64,000 nt of DNA from Methylocella tundrae. GTDB lineage: Bacteria; Pseudomonadota; Alphaproteobacteria; Rhizobiales; Beijerinckiaceae. Positions 36,247-45,121 of the stretch are shown piece after piece. The position numbers and the translations under genes are program-made. The stretch spans positions 2,390,501-2,454,500 of the forward strand of contig NZ_CP139089.1 in assembly GCF_038024855.1 (NCBI RefSeq), given 5' to 3'. Position 1 is the first letter of the stretch. Each line of letters begins with the position of its first letter. The notes under the pieces are model-generated. The model searched no databases. It was given only the letters and a program-made list of their open reading frames with translations, and had not been told where the DNA came from.

Positions 36247-37554
36247 TTAAGATTTTCCGTTTCGATCATAACATTGTGGAAAGTAGAACATGAACGCGCC
36301 AATGAGGCCATCGTCGTGCCGATGCGCCTTGGCGCGCCAGCGTCCGACATAGGCGTCCCAGAGCTTCGCCTTCCGTGAAGCGATGAGCGCCGAGAGGCCG
36401 CGATCAGGTTCGAGGGTCTTTTCGATATCCTCGGGATCTAGATCCTCGATCAGCATTTTGACGGCGCCCTGCATTCCGGCCAGCGTGTCGAGCTGATGGC
36501 GCTTGAGATCGTCGAAACTTTGCCGCAGCGCCGGGGCGGCGGCGAGATAGCTGCGTGTCGGCGGCCCGAACATCAGGCGCAGCGCATCGCGCGCGGTCGG
36601 CGAAAATTTCAATGGATTATTGTCCGCGGCCTGGATCGTCGTCTGGTTGGCGCTGCGCGCCAGGCGTTTGGCTTCGAGCCTCGCTTGCAGCAGCTGTTTG
36701 ACGTCCCCGGCGACGATCTTCATCAGGCCGCCAAGCAGAGCTGCGAGCTCCTCGGGGTCCTGTTGCGCGATCGCCTCGACCGGCAGGTCGGCGGCCTCGG
36801 CGAAGCGGCGCAGGAATCGCGCTCCGGCTGCGTCGCCCGGCTCTGTTCGAGCGTGCGCGGGGGACACGGAGGGCGCGGAGGGCGGAGCAGCGGCAGGCTC
36901 TGGCGCTGCTAGGTTCTCTTCCTCGCTCGTCCAGATCGGACGGCGCGGACTGGGAACGGGCGGCGGCGCTTCGGGCTTGGCCGGCGCAGGGGGCGGCGGC
37001 AGCCAGCTCGCGTCTTCTTTTGCGCCGGCGGACGCGGCCGTCGCTTGCGGCGCATCGCGCAACGGATCAAAGACATCCATCGCCCAGTCGAGAAAATCAG
37101 GGGCGTTGGGGCGATCCGGGACAGGTTTGAGGGAGCGCGGATCAATCGGCGCCGGCGACGGCCCCTCGCTCTCCCACAAATCGGCGGCGACGGGCCGCGC
37201 CGGCGCCCTTGCGGCCTCGCTCGCCGCCTCTTCATCGCCATCGAGAGAGACAGAGATGATATATTGGCCAATCAGAATGCGGTCGCCATTGCGCAGCCGG
37301 TGCGGCTCGCGCATGCGCGCCGGCGCGTCGTTCAGGAACGTGCCGTTCGACGAGACGTCCGTGAGAACATAGGCGCCGTCCGTATAGCGGATTTCGCAAT
37401 GCTTGCCCGAAATGAAGCGGTTCGGATCCGGCAGCGTCCAGTCGAGATGCGAGTCTCGGCCGATGTCGATGCCGCGCCGGCCCGACACGACAATGCTGAC
37501 CGGACCGCCGTCAGGCAGGTTTGTGACATTCTCGATTGCGAGCTTCAGCGCCAT
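36247..37554 (-). CDS. tagH: T6SS FHA-domain protein (TagH/ImpI)
   Basis: 435 aa. N-terminal FHA domain (about 20-105) with the phosphothreonine pocket motifs GRD, SGKHCEI and VSSNGTFLN; a long Pro/Ala-rich linker (115-240); and a C-terminal TagH-type helical domain (about 250-430, RFLRRFAEAADLP, QQDPEELAALLGGLM). FHA proteins are the substrates or readers of the T6SS kinase, triggering assembly. Both partners, FHA and kinase, lie in this operon, but no phosphatase was seen. Confidence 0.9.
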   Translation of the reverse strand: MALKLAIENVTNLPDGGPVSIVVSGRRGIDIGRDSHLDWTLPDPNRFISGKHCEIRYTDGAYVLTDVSSNGTFLNDAPARMREPHRLRNGDRILIGQYIISVSLDGDEEAASEAARAPARPVAADLWESEGPSPAPIDPRSLKPVPDRPNAPDFLDWAMDVFDPLRDAPQATAASAGAKEDASWLPPPPAPAKPEAPPPVPSPRRPIWTSEEENLAAPEPAAAPPSAPSVSPAHARTEPGDAAGARFLRRFAEAADLPVEAIAQQDPEELAALLGGLMKIVAGDVKQLLQARLEAKRLARSANQTTIQAADNNPLKFSPTARDALRLMFGPPTRSYLAAAPALRQSFDDLKRHQLDTLAGMQGAVKMLIEDLDPEDIEKTLEPDRGLSALIASRKAKLWDAYVGRWRAKAHRHDDGLIGAFMFYFPQCYDRNGKS

Positions 37555-37675
37555 ATGCGTTCGCCTTCGTCACCGCGGTCCTACTCAGCGGACTTGAGCA
37601 TGATCGCTTCCAGTTACATCGATCCCGCCCATCCTTGTGTTTGTTTTCCCACATCGCGTCATCTCTGGAGGGAGG

Positions 37676-38218
37676 CTACGCGAGAGCGAATCGCATGCCC
37701 CCTTCGAGCCAGCTGCGCTGAACTTCGGCGCGGCTTGCGGCGGGCAGCGCGTTCCCCCCGAGAATCAGCGCGACGCGGATCGCCTGAGCCGTCGCATGCT
37801 GCGGCGACGGCGCGGAATGCTTGCCGTCGATCGGCGCCATCCCGCCGGCCCATCCCGCCGCGAACGCCGTCCAGGTCGCCGCCTCTCTTGGGTCCGAGCG
37901 GGTTGCAAGATCGAGCGCGCGCAGACGGTTGCGCTCCTCCGGTTCATTGACCCAGGCCTCGGCAGCGGCGATGCGGATCTCATCGGCCGGCCGCGAAGCT
38001 TCGCTTTGGCGCAGACACTCGCAGCCCCACGCCACAGCCTCGCGCCGGGCGAGCAGATAGGCGCAAAAAGAAAGCGCCGCCTTCATCGCATTGGCGTCTG
38101 ACAGCGAGCGTAGAAAATCGAGGCTGCCCTGTTCGCTCGCGGCGACGCCGACATCGCCGCGAGCGGTCGGATAGGTCTCGTAAAGATCCTGTGCGGTTTC
38201 AAAACGCAGTCGCGGCAT
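37676..38218 (-). CDS. Conserved small T6SS-operon protein (DUF6931-like)
   Basis: 180-aa, Ala-rich, helical and apparently cytosolic protein. It resembles small proteins seen next to vgrG/tssI in Rhizobiales T6SS loci (I recall the label DUF6931; uncertain). Features are a start RLRFETAQDLYE, two Cys in AWGCEC, and a Trp pair in ATWTAFAAGWAGG. It starts 20 nt after vgrG and is 121 nt before tagH. It could be a VgrG-associated adaptor or chaperone; this is inferred only from position. Confidence 0.6.
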   Translation of the reverse strand: MPRLRFETAQDLYETYPTARGDVGVAASEQGSLDFLRSLSDANAMKAALSFCAYLLARREAVAWGCECLRQSEASRPADEIRIAAAEAWVNEPEERNRLRALDLATRSDPREAATWTAFAAGWAGGMAPIDGKHSAPSPQHATAQAIRVALILGGNALPAASRAEVQRSWLEGGMRFALA

Positions 38219-38238
38219 GACGCCCCCCCAAGTCGCGC

Positions 38239-40098
38239 TCAGTTGATCTTGATCATCGCAGCGGTCAGATTGATCATCATGCCGCCGCTGACCTCGGTCT
38301 TCATCGCGGACTGGAGCGAGATCATCGGCGAGTTGATGGTGATCTGCTGCGGCTCCATGGTGATCGTGCTGGCCCCGACGGTCAGCGTGATCTTCTGCAT
38401 CGCCTCAATGCTGATTGTCTCGAGCACGCTGACATCCTGCTTGCCCTGAATGTCGACCTTCTGATTGCCCGCCTCGATCGAGAGATTGTCGCTGCCGTTC
38501 TTCAGCGTCGTCTCGCGCGAGGGGTCATCCCGGCCCGAAAAAATCTCGCCGATCTCGACGCTCTGCGCGCGGCGAATGACCACCTCATGATCGCGCTCGC
38601 CGTGCATCCTGATTTTCTCGGAGCCCTTTTTGTCCTCGAACATGAATTCATTGTAGCCGCCGTGACCTTTCGACGAATCGGACTTAAGCCCCGACTGCGT
38701 CTTGTTGGCCGGCATCTCATAGGGAAATTTATTGTCGGCGTTGTAGACAGCGCCAGTGACCAGCGGGCGGTCCGGATCGCCTTCCAGAAACTCGACGACG
38801 ACTTCCTGCCCGATGCGCGGGATGGCCTGGCCGCCCCAGCTCTTGCCGGCCCACACCTGCGCGACGCGCGCGCGGCACGACTGCTTGTTCTTGCGGTCCC
38901 AATAGAAGCGCACAAGGATGCGGCCATGCTCGTCGACGTCGATCTCCTCGCCGTCCTTGCCGACGACTTTCGCCGTTTGCGGACCGTGGACGATCGGCCG
39001 CGGCGTCGTCAGCGGCGCGCGAAAATTGATGTCGCTCGGCAGGAACTCATAGTTGCCCGAATAGGGCTGTGAGCCGGCGGAGCCGCCCGACCGATAGGAT
39101 TGCATCGCATAGGAATGCATGGCGCGAAGGATCAGATATTCCTTGTTCTCCGAACCTTCCGGATATTTTTCAAGAGTGACCAGCGCGCCCGGAAAGAGGC
39201 TGATCGCGTCGCCTTCGCCGTAACGGCGCTTGTCCATCGCCTGCTCCGCCTGCAGTCTTATTTTCGCGTAGGTCTCGCCATCGTTCTTCTTTTGGAATTT
39301 GCCTGGATAATCATAAATTTCCATCTTCGATTTCATGTAGGACGCAGAGCCCTGCGCGTCGCTTTTGAGGTCGGCGTTCGGCTGCAGATAATCATAATCA
39401 TTGAGTTCGAACTTGCCGCTCCGGAAACGGCGCTCCGGCGTCCATTTGAAGATGTGCTCCTGGTCGCGCCGCGTCTGCTTTTCATCGGCGATGAAGGGAA
39501 TTTTGGCGTGGCCCGGCGCCGGCTTATGGGAGGATTTCGCGTCCGCCAGCACCAGCGTGTGCTTGTCTTTTTGATATTCGAAGAAATAATAGACGCCATG
39601 CTGCTCCATTAAGCGGCAGACGAAGGCGAGATCGGTCTCGCGATACTGGACGCAATATTCGAGTTTCGGAAAATTGCCGGTGGTCGCCACGCGATAATCG
39701 GAAAAGCCGCGGTCGCTGAAGACTTTCTTGATGATGTCGATCGCCGTCTGATTTTCAAAGATGCGGCAATCGCTGGTGCGCGACAAAAGCCACAGCCAGG
39801 GCCGCAGCGTCAGCCGGTAAAGATAAAGACCCGCTTGCGCGCCAAGGCCTTGCGCCTCCACCAGCACGCCGTTGAAGATGCGATCGGGATCGGCATAGGA
39901 TTTGAAGGTCATCGAGCAATTATTGCCGATCGCCTTGTCGAAATCGACATTCGACTGCTCGCTTAAGGCTTCGACGCGGAACTCGAAAAGTTCGCTGAGG
40001 CCTTCGGAGCCGTCGAAGCGAACCGCGACCAGCGCATCCTTGCCGAGAGGCGTTTCAAGGGATGCGATGCGGCTGTCTTGGGTAAGCTCGGAAGCCAT
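38239..40098 (-). CDS. vgrG: T6SS spike protein VgrG (TssI)
   Basis: 619-aa trimeric spike protein. gp27-like part (1-380: ALVAVRFDGSEGLSELFEFRVEAL-like start, TDLAFVCRLMEQHGVYYFFEY) and gp5-like part with OB fold (RVAQVWAGKSWGGQAIPRIGQEV), then a beta-helix needle (450-619). The needle ends without an extra effector domain, so effectors would attach through PAAR or adaptors. ATG with CCGAGG upstream. First gene of the leftward block, divergent from tssA across about 220 bp. Confidence 0.94.
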   Translation of the reverse strand: MASELTQDSRIASLETPLGKDALVAVRFDGSEGLSELFEFRVEALSEQSNVDFDKAIGNNCSMTFKSYADPDRIFNGVLVEAQGLGAQAGLYLYRLTLRPWLWLLSRTSDCRIFENQTAIDIIKKVFSDRGFSDYRVATTGNFPKLEYCVQYRETDLAFVCRLMEQHGVYYFFEYQKDKHTLVLADAKSSHKPAPGHAKIPFIADEKQTRRDQEHIFKWTPERRFRSGKFELNDYDYLQPNADLKSDAQGSASYMKSKMEIYDYPGKFQKKNDGETYAKIRLQAEQAMDKRRYGEGDAISLFPGALVTLEKYPEGSENKEYLILRAMHSYAMQSYRSGGSAGSQPYSGNYEFLPSDINFRAPLTTPRPIVHGPQTAKVVGKDGEEIDVDEHGRILVRFYWDRKNKQSCRARVAQVWAGKSWGGQAIPRIGQEVVVEFLEGDPDRPLVTGAVYNADNKFPYEMPANKTQSGLKSDSSKGHGGYNEFMFEDKKGSEKIRMHGERDHEVVIRRAQSVEIGEIFSGRDDPSRETTLKNGSDNLSIEAGNQKVDIQGKQDVSVLETISIEAMQKITLTVGASTITMEPQQITINSPMISLQSAMKTEVSGGMMINLTAAMIKIN

Positions 40099-40319
40099 GC
40101 GAACCTCGGGGTCTTGCCCAGTTTTGCTTGACGATACCCAACTATGGGGGCACAGTCGAGCGATTAAAAACGAGTGATTTATTGCATTCTGGAGGCAGTA
40201 CGGGCGGCAACGCCAAGAAATAGACTGTATATCGCAAGACCGCCGCAGGTTGTTCCCGTTCGCCCTGTCCGTAAAGTCTCAATGGATATCCCCTCCCGCA
40301 GGAAGAGGCATGTGAGCCC
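40099..40319. promoter_or_regulatory. Divergent T6SS control region (vgrG / tssA)
   Basis: 221 bp between the two T6SS blocks must contain both main promoters. The part 40140-40250 is less GC-rich. GGAAGAGG at 40301-40308 is the ribosome site for the tssA TTG start. No sigma-54 type GG-N10-GC element was recognised. Confidence 0.6.
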
Positions 40320-41648
40320 TTGGCCATTGCTCCGCACGACGCCGCACTTTCGCCCGAGGCGATGACAGCGCCGCTGTCTGAGGCGGAGCCTTGCGGCCCG
40401 GATCTCGATCTCGCTGGCGACGCCGACTACATGAACTTCATGGCGGCGGGCGAAGGCCTGCTGCCTGCGACTTTCTACTCGGAGCGCGACGGCGCCCCCT
40501 TCGATCGGACACAGGTGGATTTTGCTGGCGAGTTCGCCAAGATCGCCGGTCTGAACGATCGCAGCCGTGATCTTCGCCTTCTCGTGCTGCTCGCGAAATT
40601 CCGCATCCTCGACAAGGATCTTCCTGGCTTCCTCGCGGCGGTCGAGGCGATCGCAACGCTTTTGGAAGAACGCTGGGAGGCTGTGCATCCGCAGGGGGAA
40701 TACGGCGATTTTGTCCTGCGCATGGTCGCCGTGCAATCGCTCGACGATATGGCGCCAGTCATTCTGCCGTTGCACTACGCGCCGCTTTTCGAGCACAAGC
40801 GATTCGGTTTTCTCACCTATCGCATGCATCTGCTCGCGGCGGGCGACGCGGCGCCGCGCGGCGATGAGGACAAGCTCGATTCCAGCTCCATCAAGCGCGC
40901 CTTCGAGGAGGTCGACGTCGCTGCGCTGATCGAACGCCGCGACGAGTTCAAAGCGCTCGGGCGCGCGCTGGCGCGCATTAAGTCGGCCTTCGTCGAGCAT
41001 GTCGGTCTCGTCAACGCCGTCGCGTTCCCAAAGCTCGCGCCGCTGGTCGAGAACATGCGCGCGCTGCTCGATGCCTATGTCGTGCTGCGCGATCCCTCCG
41101 CCGGCGACGCAGCTCCAGCTCCCGCGGCGGCGGAGAGCGGCGAAGCGGCCGCAGCGCCCGCGAGCAGCGGCGATGTCGCGAATTTCAAGGACGCGGCCGC
41201 GGCCCTCAATGCCGTCGGCGCCTATTATATGCGCTTTGAGCCATCCAATCCGGCGCTGCTTCTGGTGCGCCAGGCCGAGCAGCTGATCGGAAAATCCTTT
41301 CTCGACGTCATCCGGGTGCTGATCCCGGCTCATGTCGAAGAAACCGCTGTTCAGATTGGGCGCGCGCACGTTTTTAACCTTCCGATCGAACGATTATCAG
41401 ATTTTGCCCCCGTCGAAGAGCTAGATTCGTCCGACGATGCCATTTCCAAAACATTTGAAGTAACAACGAGGGATAGTGCACTGCAATTGCTTGCGAGAAT
41501 CAGTGCGTTTTATCACCAGGCTGAGCCTTCTAGCCCGATCTCCTTTTTGGTCGAGCGCGCGCGCACGCTGACGGGGCGCGATTTTCTTGGGCTCCTCAAA
41601 GATATGCTTCCGCCGGATACGCTGAAATCTCTCGATACGGGAAAATAA
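40320..41648 (+). CDS. tssA: T6SS protein TssA with duplicated C-terminal repeat
   Basis: 442 aa. The ImpA-type N-terminal domain (about 15-150: PCGPDLDLAGD, DLRLLVLLAKFRI) is followed by a helical middle, an Ala/Glu linker (258-285) and a C-terminal region made of two similar blocks, 290-347 and 384-441. Both share a Y..-EPS-P...LV..A..L.G..FL.......P pattern. TssA caps and guides sheath and tube growth. TTG start 11 nt after GGAAGAGG; ATG at 40362 would cut into the domain. The codons between the blocks (about 41370-41500) are markedly less GC-rich. First gene of the rightward block. Confidence 0.9.
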   Translation: MAIAPHDAALSPEAMTAPLSEAEPCGPDLDLAGDADYMNFMAAGEGLLPATFYSERDGAPFDRTQVDFAGEFAKIAGLNDRSRDLRLLVLLAKFRILDKDLPGFLAAVEAIATLLEERWEAVHPQGEYGDFVLRMVAVQSLDDMAPVILPLHYAPLFEHKRFGFLTYRMHLLAAGDAAPRGDEDKLDSSSIKRAFEEVDVAALIERRDEFKALGRALARIKSAFVEHVGLVNAVAFPKLAPLVENMRALLDAYVVLRDPSAGDAAPAPAAAESGEAAAAPASSGDVANFKDAAAALNAVGAYYMRFEPSNPALLLVRQAEQLIGKSFLDVIRVLIPAHVEETAVQIGRAHVFNLPIERLSDFAPVEELDSSDDAISKTFEVTTRDSALQLLARISAFYHQAEPSSPISFLVERARTLTGRDFLGLLKDMLPPDTLKSLDTGK

Positions 41649-42341
41649 GCGAACGCAGCGGCTATGAGCGCCCGATTCGCTGGATGCGTTCGCGGCGCAT
41701 TTTCACGCCATGCGGCGCCGACAGGTCCGGAGTCAAATCCGAGATCGGCGTCCTTGTTTTAAACTTGGCCATCTTGCATCACCACGCGAATGGATAGGCT
41801 CAGGATTGCTCCGATCCTCAGCGCCCGATGATCGGCGTCGCCGTCCCTTCCTTCTGTGCCGCCGCGCACGCAGCCAAATTTTCAATCCTGCGATGGTCAA
41901 GATCGCCTCGGTCGCGATGCAGACGCGACTTTTCGCCCAGGATGGAGCGAGGCGCGGAGCCATCGGGTGGATTTCCCGCCGGAGCGCCCCAGTGAAGAGA
42001 GTTCAGTCTCTCCGGTATTACAATGGCAATTTTACATCTTTTTTTTGTCATTAATATGGCTTCACAGTGATGCCGAAATGCTTAAAAGTTGTATTTCCAA
42101 TCGTGGCGCGCGCCTTTGAATTTTAAGCGAGCGCTTGTTGTGACCAACCACACATTCACGACCTCGTGGTTCAGCCATAGTCTAGCAGCGTTTGAATTGG
42201 CGTTTCCGTGACATGAATCTTCATAGAACTCGATTGGGTCAATACGCAATTGACCTGGTCCATTTTCGCGCTCAACCTGATATAATGAATAATGCAGCTT
42301 GAGCCATGTCGCACCGACCCGGAAATTGAAGGATGAGTAAG
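41649..42341. other. Long gene-free gap between tssA and tssB
   Basis: About 690 bp without a credible gene, unusual inside a T6SS block. The last 350 bp are clearly AT-richer; TATAAT at 42281-42286 could be a -10 element, though no good -35 was seen at 16-18 bp. A separate promoter for tssB-hcp is likely. Confidence 0.5.
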
Positions 42342-42890
42342 ATGGCAGGTGACAGTGGGCAGAGATTTATTGGACGCAACCGTCCTCCGCGGGTGCAGAT
42401 CGCCTATGAAGATCCCTATGACGCGGAGCGCAAGATCGAGCTTCCCTTTGTCATGGGCGTGCTCTCCGATCTGTCTGGTCCAAATCCGGGCGTCGAGAAG
42501 CCGGAGGTCGCCGACCGCGGCTTCGTCGATATCGACATGGACAATTTCGACAATCGCATGGGCGCGATAGAGCCCGGCACGTCTTTTACCGTCCCGGACC
42601 GGCTCGGCGAGGATAGCGACGCCAGGCTTTCCGTCAGCCTGCGGTTCAAAAAGATGGAAGACTTCAGCCCAGCCGCGGTCGCGCGGCAGGTCCCCGCCTT
42701 GGCGAAATTGCTGGAGGCGCGCGATCAGCTCGCCAATCTCCTGCGCTACATGGACGGCAAGGTCGACGCCGAGACCCGGCTCAAAAAGTTGCTGAGCGAT
42801 CCTGAATTAATGGCGGCGCTCAGAAATCGCGCCATCGCTTCGAAAGAGGCGGAGCCTGACGCCGCCGGAAACGCCGAAGGCGCCGCTTGA
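42342..42890 (+). CDS. tssB: T6SS sheath protein TssB
   Basis: 182-aa small sheath subunit, pairing with TssC to form the contractile sheath. Family signs are RVQIAYEDPYD, ELPFVMGVLSDLSG near the start and FDNRM in the middle. ATG at 42342 has AAGGA at 8 nt; ATG at 42333 in the same frame is too close to it. tssC begins 16 nt after the stop. Confidence 0.94.
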   Translation: MAGDSGQRFIGRNRPPRVQIAYEDPYDAERKIELPFVMGVLSDLSGPNPGVEKPEVADRGFVDIDMDNFDNRMGAIEPGTSFTVPDRLGEDSDARLSVSLRFKKMEDFSPAAVARQVPALAKLLEARDQLANLLRYMDGKVDAETRLKKLLSDPELMAALRNRAIASKEAEPDAAGNAEGAA

Positions 42891-42906
42891 TTTTTAGGAG
42901 GGGAAA

Positions 42907-44421
42907 ATGGCAGTCGACACCAATCTTGCGGGGCAATCCTCCCAACCTCAGCCCGGCGTCGAAACGCGCGACGTCGATGAGTTCGCAACGCTTCTGAAAC
43001 AGAGCTTCAAGCCGCGTACCGAGCGCGCCGAGGCCGAAGTCGAGAACGCGGTTTCAACGCTCGTGCAACAGGCGCTCGCCGATCAGAGCGTCATCAAGAC
43101 GGATGTGCTGGATACGATCGAATCGATGATCGCCCGGCTTGATGAAAAGCTCACCGCGCAGATGAATGACATTCTGCACGCGCCGGCCTTCCAGCAGATG
43201 GAAAGCACCTGGCGCGGACTGCATTACCTCGTCTTCAACTCGGAGACCGACGCGCAGCTGAAAATCCACGTGATGAACGTGTCGAAGACCGAGCTCTACA
43301 AGAATTTGCGCAACTATCCGGGCGCGCGCTGGGATCAGAGCCCGCTGTTCAAACGCATCTATGAGGCGGAATTCGGCCAGCTCGGCGGCCAGCCCTATGG
43401 CTGCATGATCGGCGACTATGAGTTCAGCCATCTGCCAGCCGACGTCCAGCTGATGCGCGACCTGAGCAAGATCGCGGGAGCGGCGCATGCGCCCTTCTTC
43501 GCTGCCGCAGATCCGACATTGATGGGCATGGACAGCTGGACCGAGCTCATGAATCCGCGCGATCTCTCGAAGCTTTTCGACACGCCGGAATATGCGGCCT
43601 GGAAAGGCCTGCGCGACGCCGAGGACTCAAAATATATCGGCCTCTGCATGCCCCGCGTTCTTTCTCGCGTGCCTTACGGCGCGAAATCGGAGCCCGTCGA
43701 GGAATTCGCTTTCGAGGAAGACACGGACGGCCACAAGGGCGAGAAATACGCTTGGATGAACGCGGCTTACGCGATGGCCGTCAACATCAATCGCGCCTTC
43801 AAGGAATATGGCTGGTGCACGCGCATCCGCGGCGTGCAATCGGGCGGCGAAGTCATCAATCTGCCGACCCACACTTTCCCAACCGACGACGGCGGCGTCG
43901 ACCTCAAATGCCCGACGGAAATCGCGATCAGCGATCGCCGCGAGCATGAGCTTGCCAAGTCGGGTCTGATCCCGCTGATCCACCGCAAGAACACCGACAA
44001 GGCCGCGTTCATTGGCGCGCAGTCGGTCTACAAGCCGAAAAAATATGAAGGCAAGAACGGCGTCGAGGCGACGGCTTCGGACAATCTGAAAGCCCGCCTG
44101 CCCTATATGTTCGCGGTGTCGCGTTTTGCGCATTACCTGAAGTGTATGGTGCGCGACAAGATCGGCGCGACCAAGGAAACCGAAGAGCTGCGCATCTGGC
44201 TGCAGGAATGGATCACCCAATATGTCGACGGCGATCCCATCGGCTCATCGGAATCCGTGAAAGCAAGGAAGCCCCTGGCGGACGCGCGCGTCGACATTTT
44301 CCCCGATGAGGAAAACCCCGGCTACTATGCGGCGCGGTTCTATTTGCGCCCGCATTATCAGCTCGAGGCGATGGATATCGGGCTCAGCCTCGTCTCGCGG
44401 CTGCCCGCAGTGCAAAAATAA
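42907..44421 (+). CDS. tssC: T6SS sheath protein TssC
   Basis: 504-aa large sheath subunit (EvpB/VC_A0108 family). Hallmarks are AEVENAVSTLVQQAL, MESTWRGLHYLVFNSETD, GQLGGQPYGCMIGDYEFSH, and the C-terminal YYAARFYLRPHYQLEAMDIGL-type strand segment. With TssB it forms the contractile tube recycled by ClpV. Strong ribosome site, AGGAGGGG. Length normal. Confidence 0.96.
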   Translation: MAVDTNLAGQSSQPQPGVETRDVDEFATLLKQSFKPRTERAEAEVENAVSTLVQQALADQSVIKTDVLDTIESMIARLDEKLTAQMNDILHAPAFQQMESTWRGLHYLVFNSETDAQLKIHVMNVSKTELYKNLRNYPGARWDQSPLFKRIYEAEFGQLGGQPYGCMIGDYEFSHLPADVQLMRDLSKIAGAAHAPFFAAADPTLMGMDSWTELMNPRDLSKLFDTPEYAAWKGLRDAEDSKYIGLCMPRVLSRVPYGAKSEPVEEFAFEEDTDGHKGEKYAWMNAAYAMAVNINRAFKEYGWCTRIRGVQSGGEVINLPTHTFPTDDGGVDLKCPTEIAISDRREHELAKSGLIPLIHRKNTDKAAFIGAQSVYKPKKYEGKNGVEATASDNLKARLPYMFAVSRFAHYLKCMVRDKIGATKETEELRIWLQEWITQYVDGDPIGSSESVKARKPLADARVDIFPDEENPGYYAARFYLRPHYQLEAMDIGLSLVSRLPAVQK

Positions 44422-44539
44422 CCCCAGCAAGTATTGTGTGATCTAGCACCTCTTTTGAACGAAATAATAGCTAGATTTACTTTGGATGCAGTTTTTGGAC
44501 AGCATCAATAGGCGCTCAATTCAATAAAGGGGATGAAAT

Positions 44540-45025
44540 ATGTCTGGTGACCTTTTTCTGAAGCTCGACGGCATCGAAGGCGAAAGCGAAGATTCAAAGC
44601 ACAAGAACGAGATGCAGATCGAGACCATATCGTGGGGCGTCTCCAACGCCACATCCTTCTCTCATGGCGGCGGCGGCGGCGTCGGCAAGGCCCATCTGCA
44701 GGACATCCATCTGACCAAGAAAGTAGACAAGGGCAGCCCGAAACTGTTTCTCGCCTGCGCCAACGGCGAGCACATCAAATCGGCGATCCTGACCTTCCGC
44801 AAGTCCGGCAAGGAACAGCAGGAATATCTGAAGATCACGCTCACCGACGTCATGGTGTCGTCGATCTCGTTTCAGGACCACGCCGCGGGCGGCGATCTTG
44901 CGCATGAAAGCATCTCGCTCGCCTACGCCAAGATCGAGACGGAATATAAGCCGCAAAAGCCCGACGGAACCCTTGGCGGCGCCGTCACCACGGGCTGGAA
45001 CATCAAGGAAAACAAGAAAGTCTAA
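44540..45025 (+). CDS. hcp: T6SS tube protein Hcp (TssD)
   Basis: 161-aa hexameric tube protein that forms the inner tube and carries effectors. Recognised by the start LFLKLDGIEGES, SWGVSNATS, HLTKKVDKGSPKLF and the DHAAGGDLAHESISLAYAKI segment. ATG with AAAGGGGATG upstream. 118 nt separate it from tssC, enough for its own promoter, and a strong terminator hairpin begins 11 nt after its stop. Both suit higher expression than the other T6SS genes. Confidence 0.95.
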   Translation: MSGDLFLKLDGIEGESEDSKHKNEMQIETISWGVSNATSFSHGGGGGVGKAHLQDIHLTKKVDKGSPKLFLACANGEHIKSAILTFRKSGKEQQEYLKITLTDVMVSSISFQDHAAGGDLAHESISLAYAKIETEYKPQKPDGTLGGAVTTGWNIKENKKV

Positions 45026-45035
45026 ATGGGTATGG

Positions 45036-45075
45036 CCGGCGCTCCAGCATCACAACCGGAGCGCCGGAGCTTTTT
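45036..45075 (+). terminator. Intrinsic terminator between hcp and tssE
   Basis: A perfect 10-bp stem (CCGGCGCTCC at 45036-45045 with GGAGCGCCGG at 45058-45067), a 12-nt loop, then AGC and five T. It would stop most transcripts after hcp and limit read-through into tssE-tssH. Confidence 0.82.
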
Positions 45076-45121
45076 CAGCCGCCGGCGTCCGGCTCGCTCC
45101 ACCGCACAGGATTGTCGTCGG

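Noticed and set aside
40179..41369. Minus-strand open frame (396 codons) opposite tssA
   Set aside because: tssA is supported by its ImpA domain; the frame crosses the divergent promoter region.
42249..42286. TTGACC and TATAAT as a sigma-70 promoter before tssB
   Set aside because: The two hexamers are about 25 bp apart, too far; only the TATAAT is kept as a weak hint.
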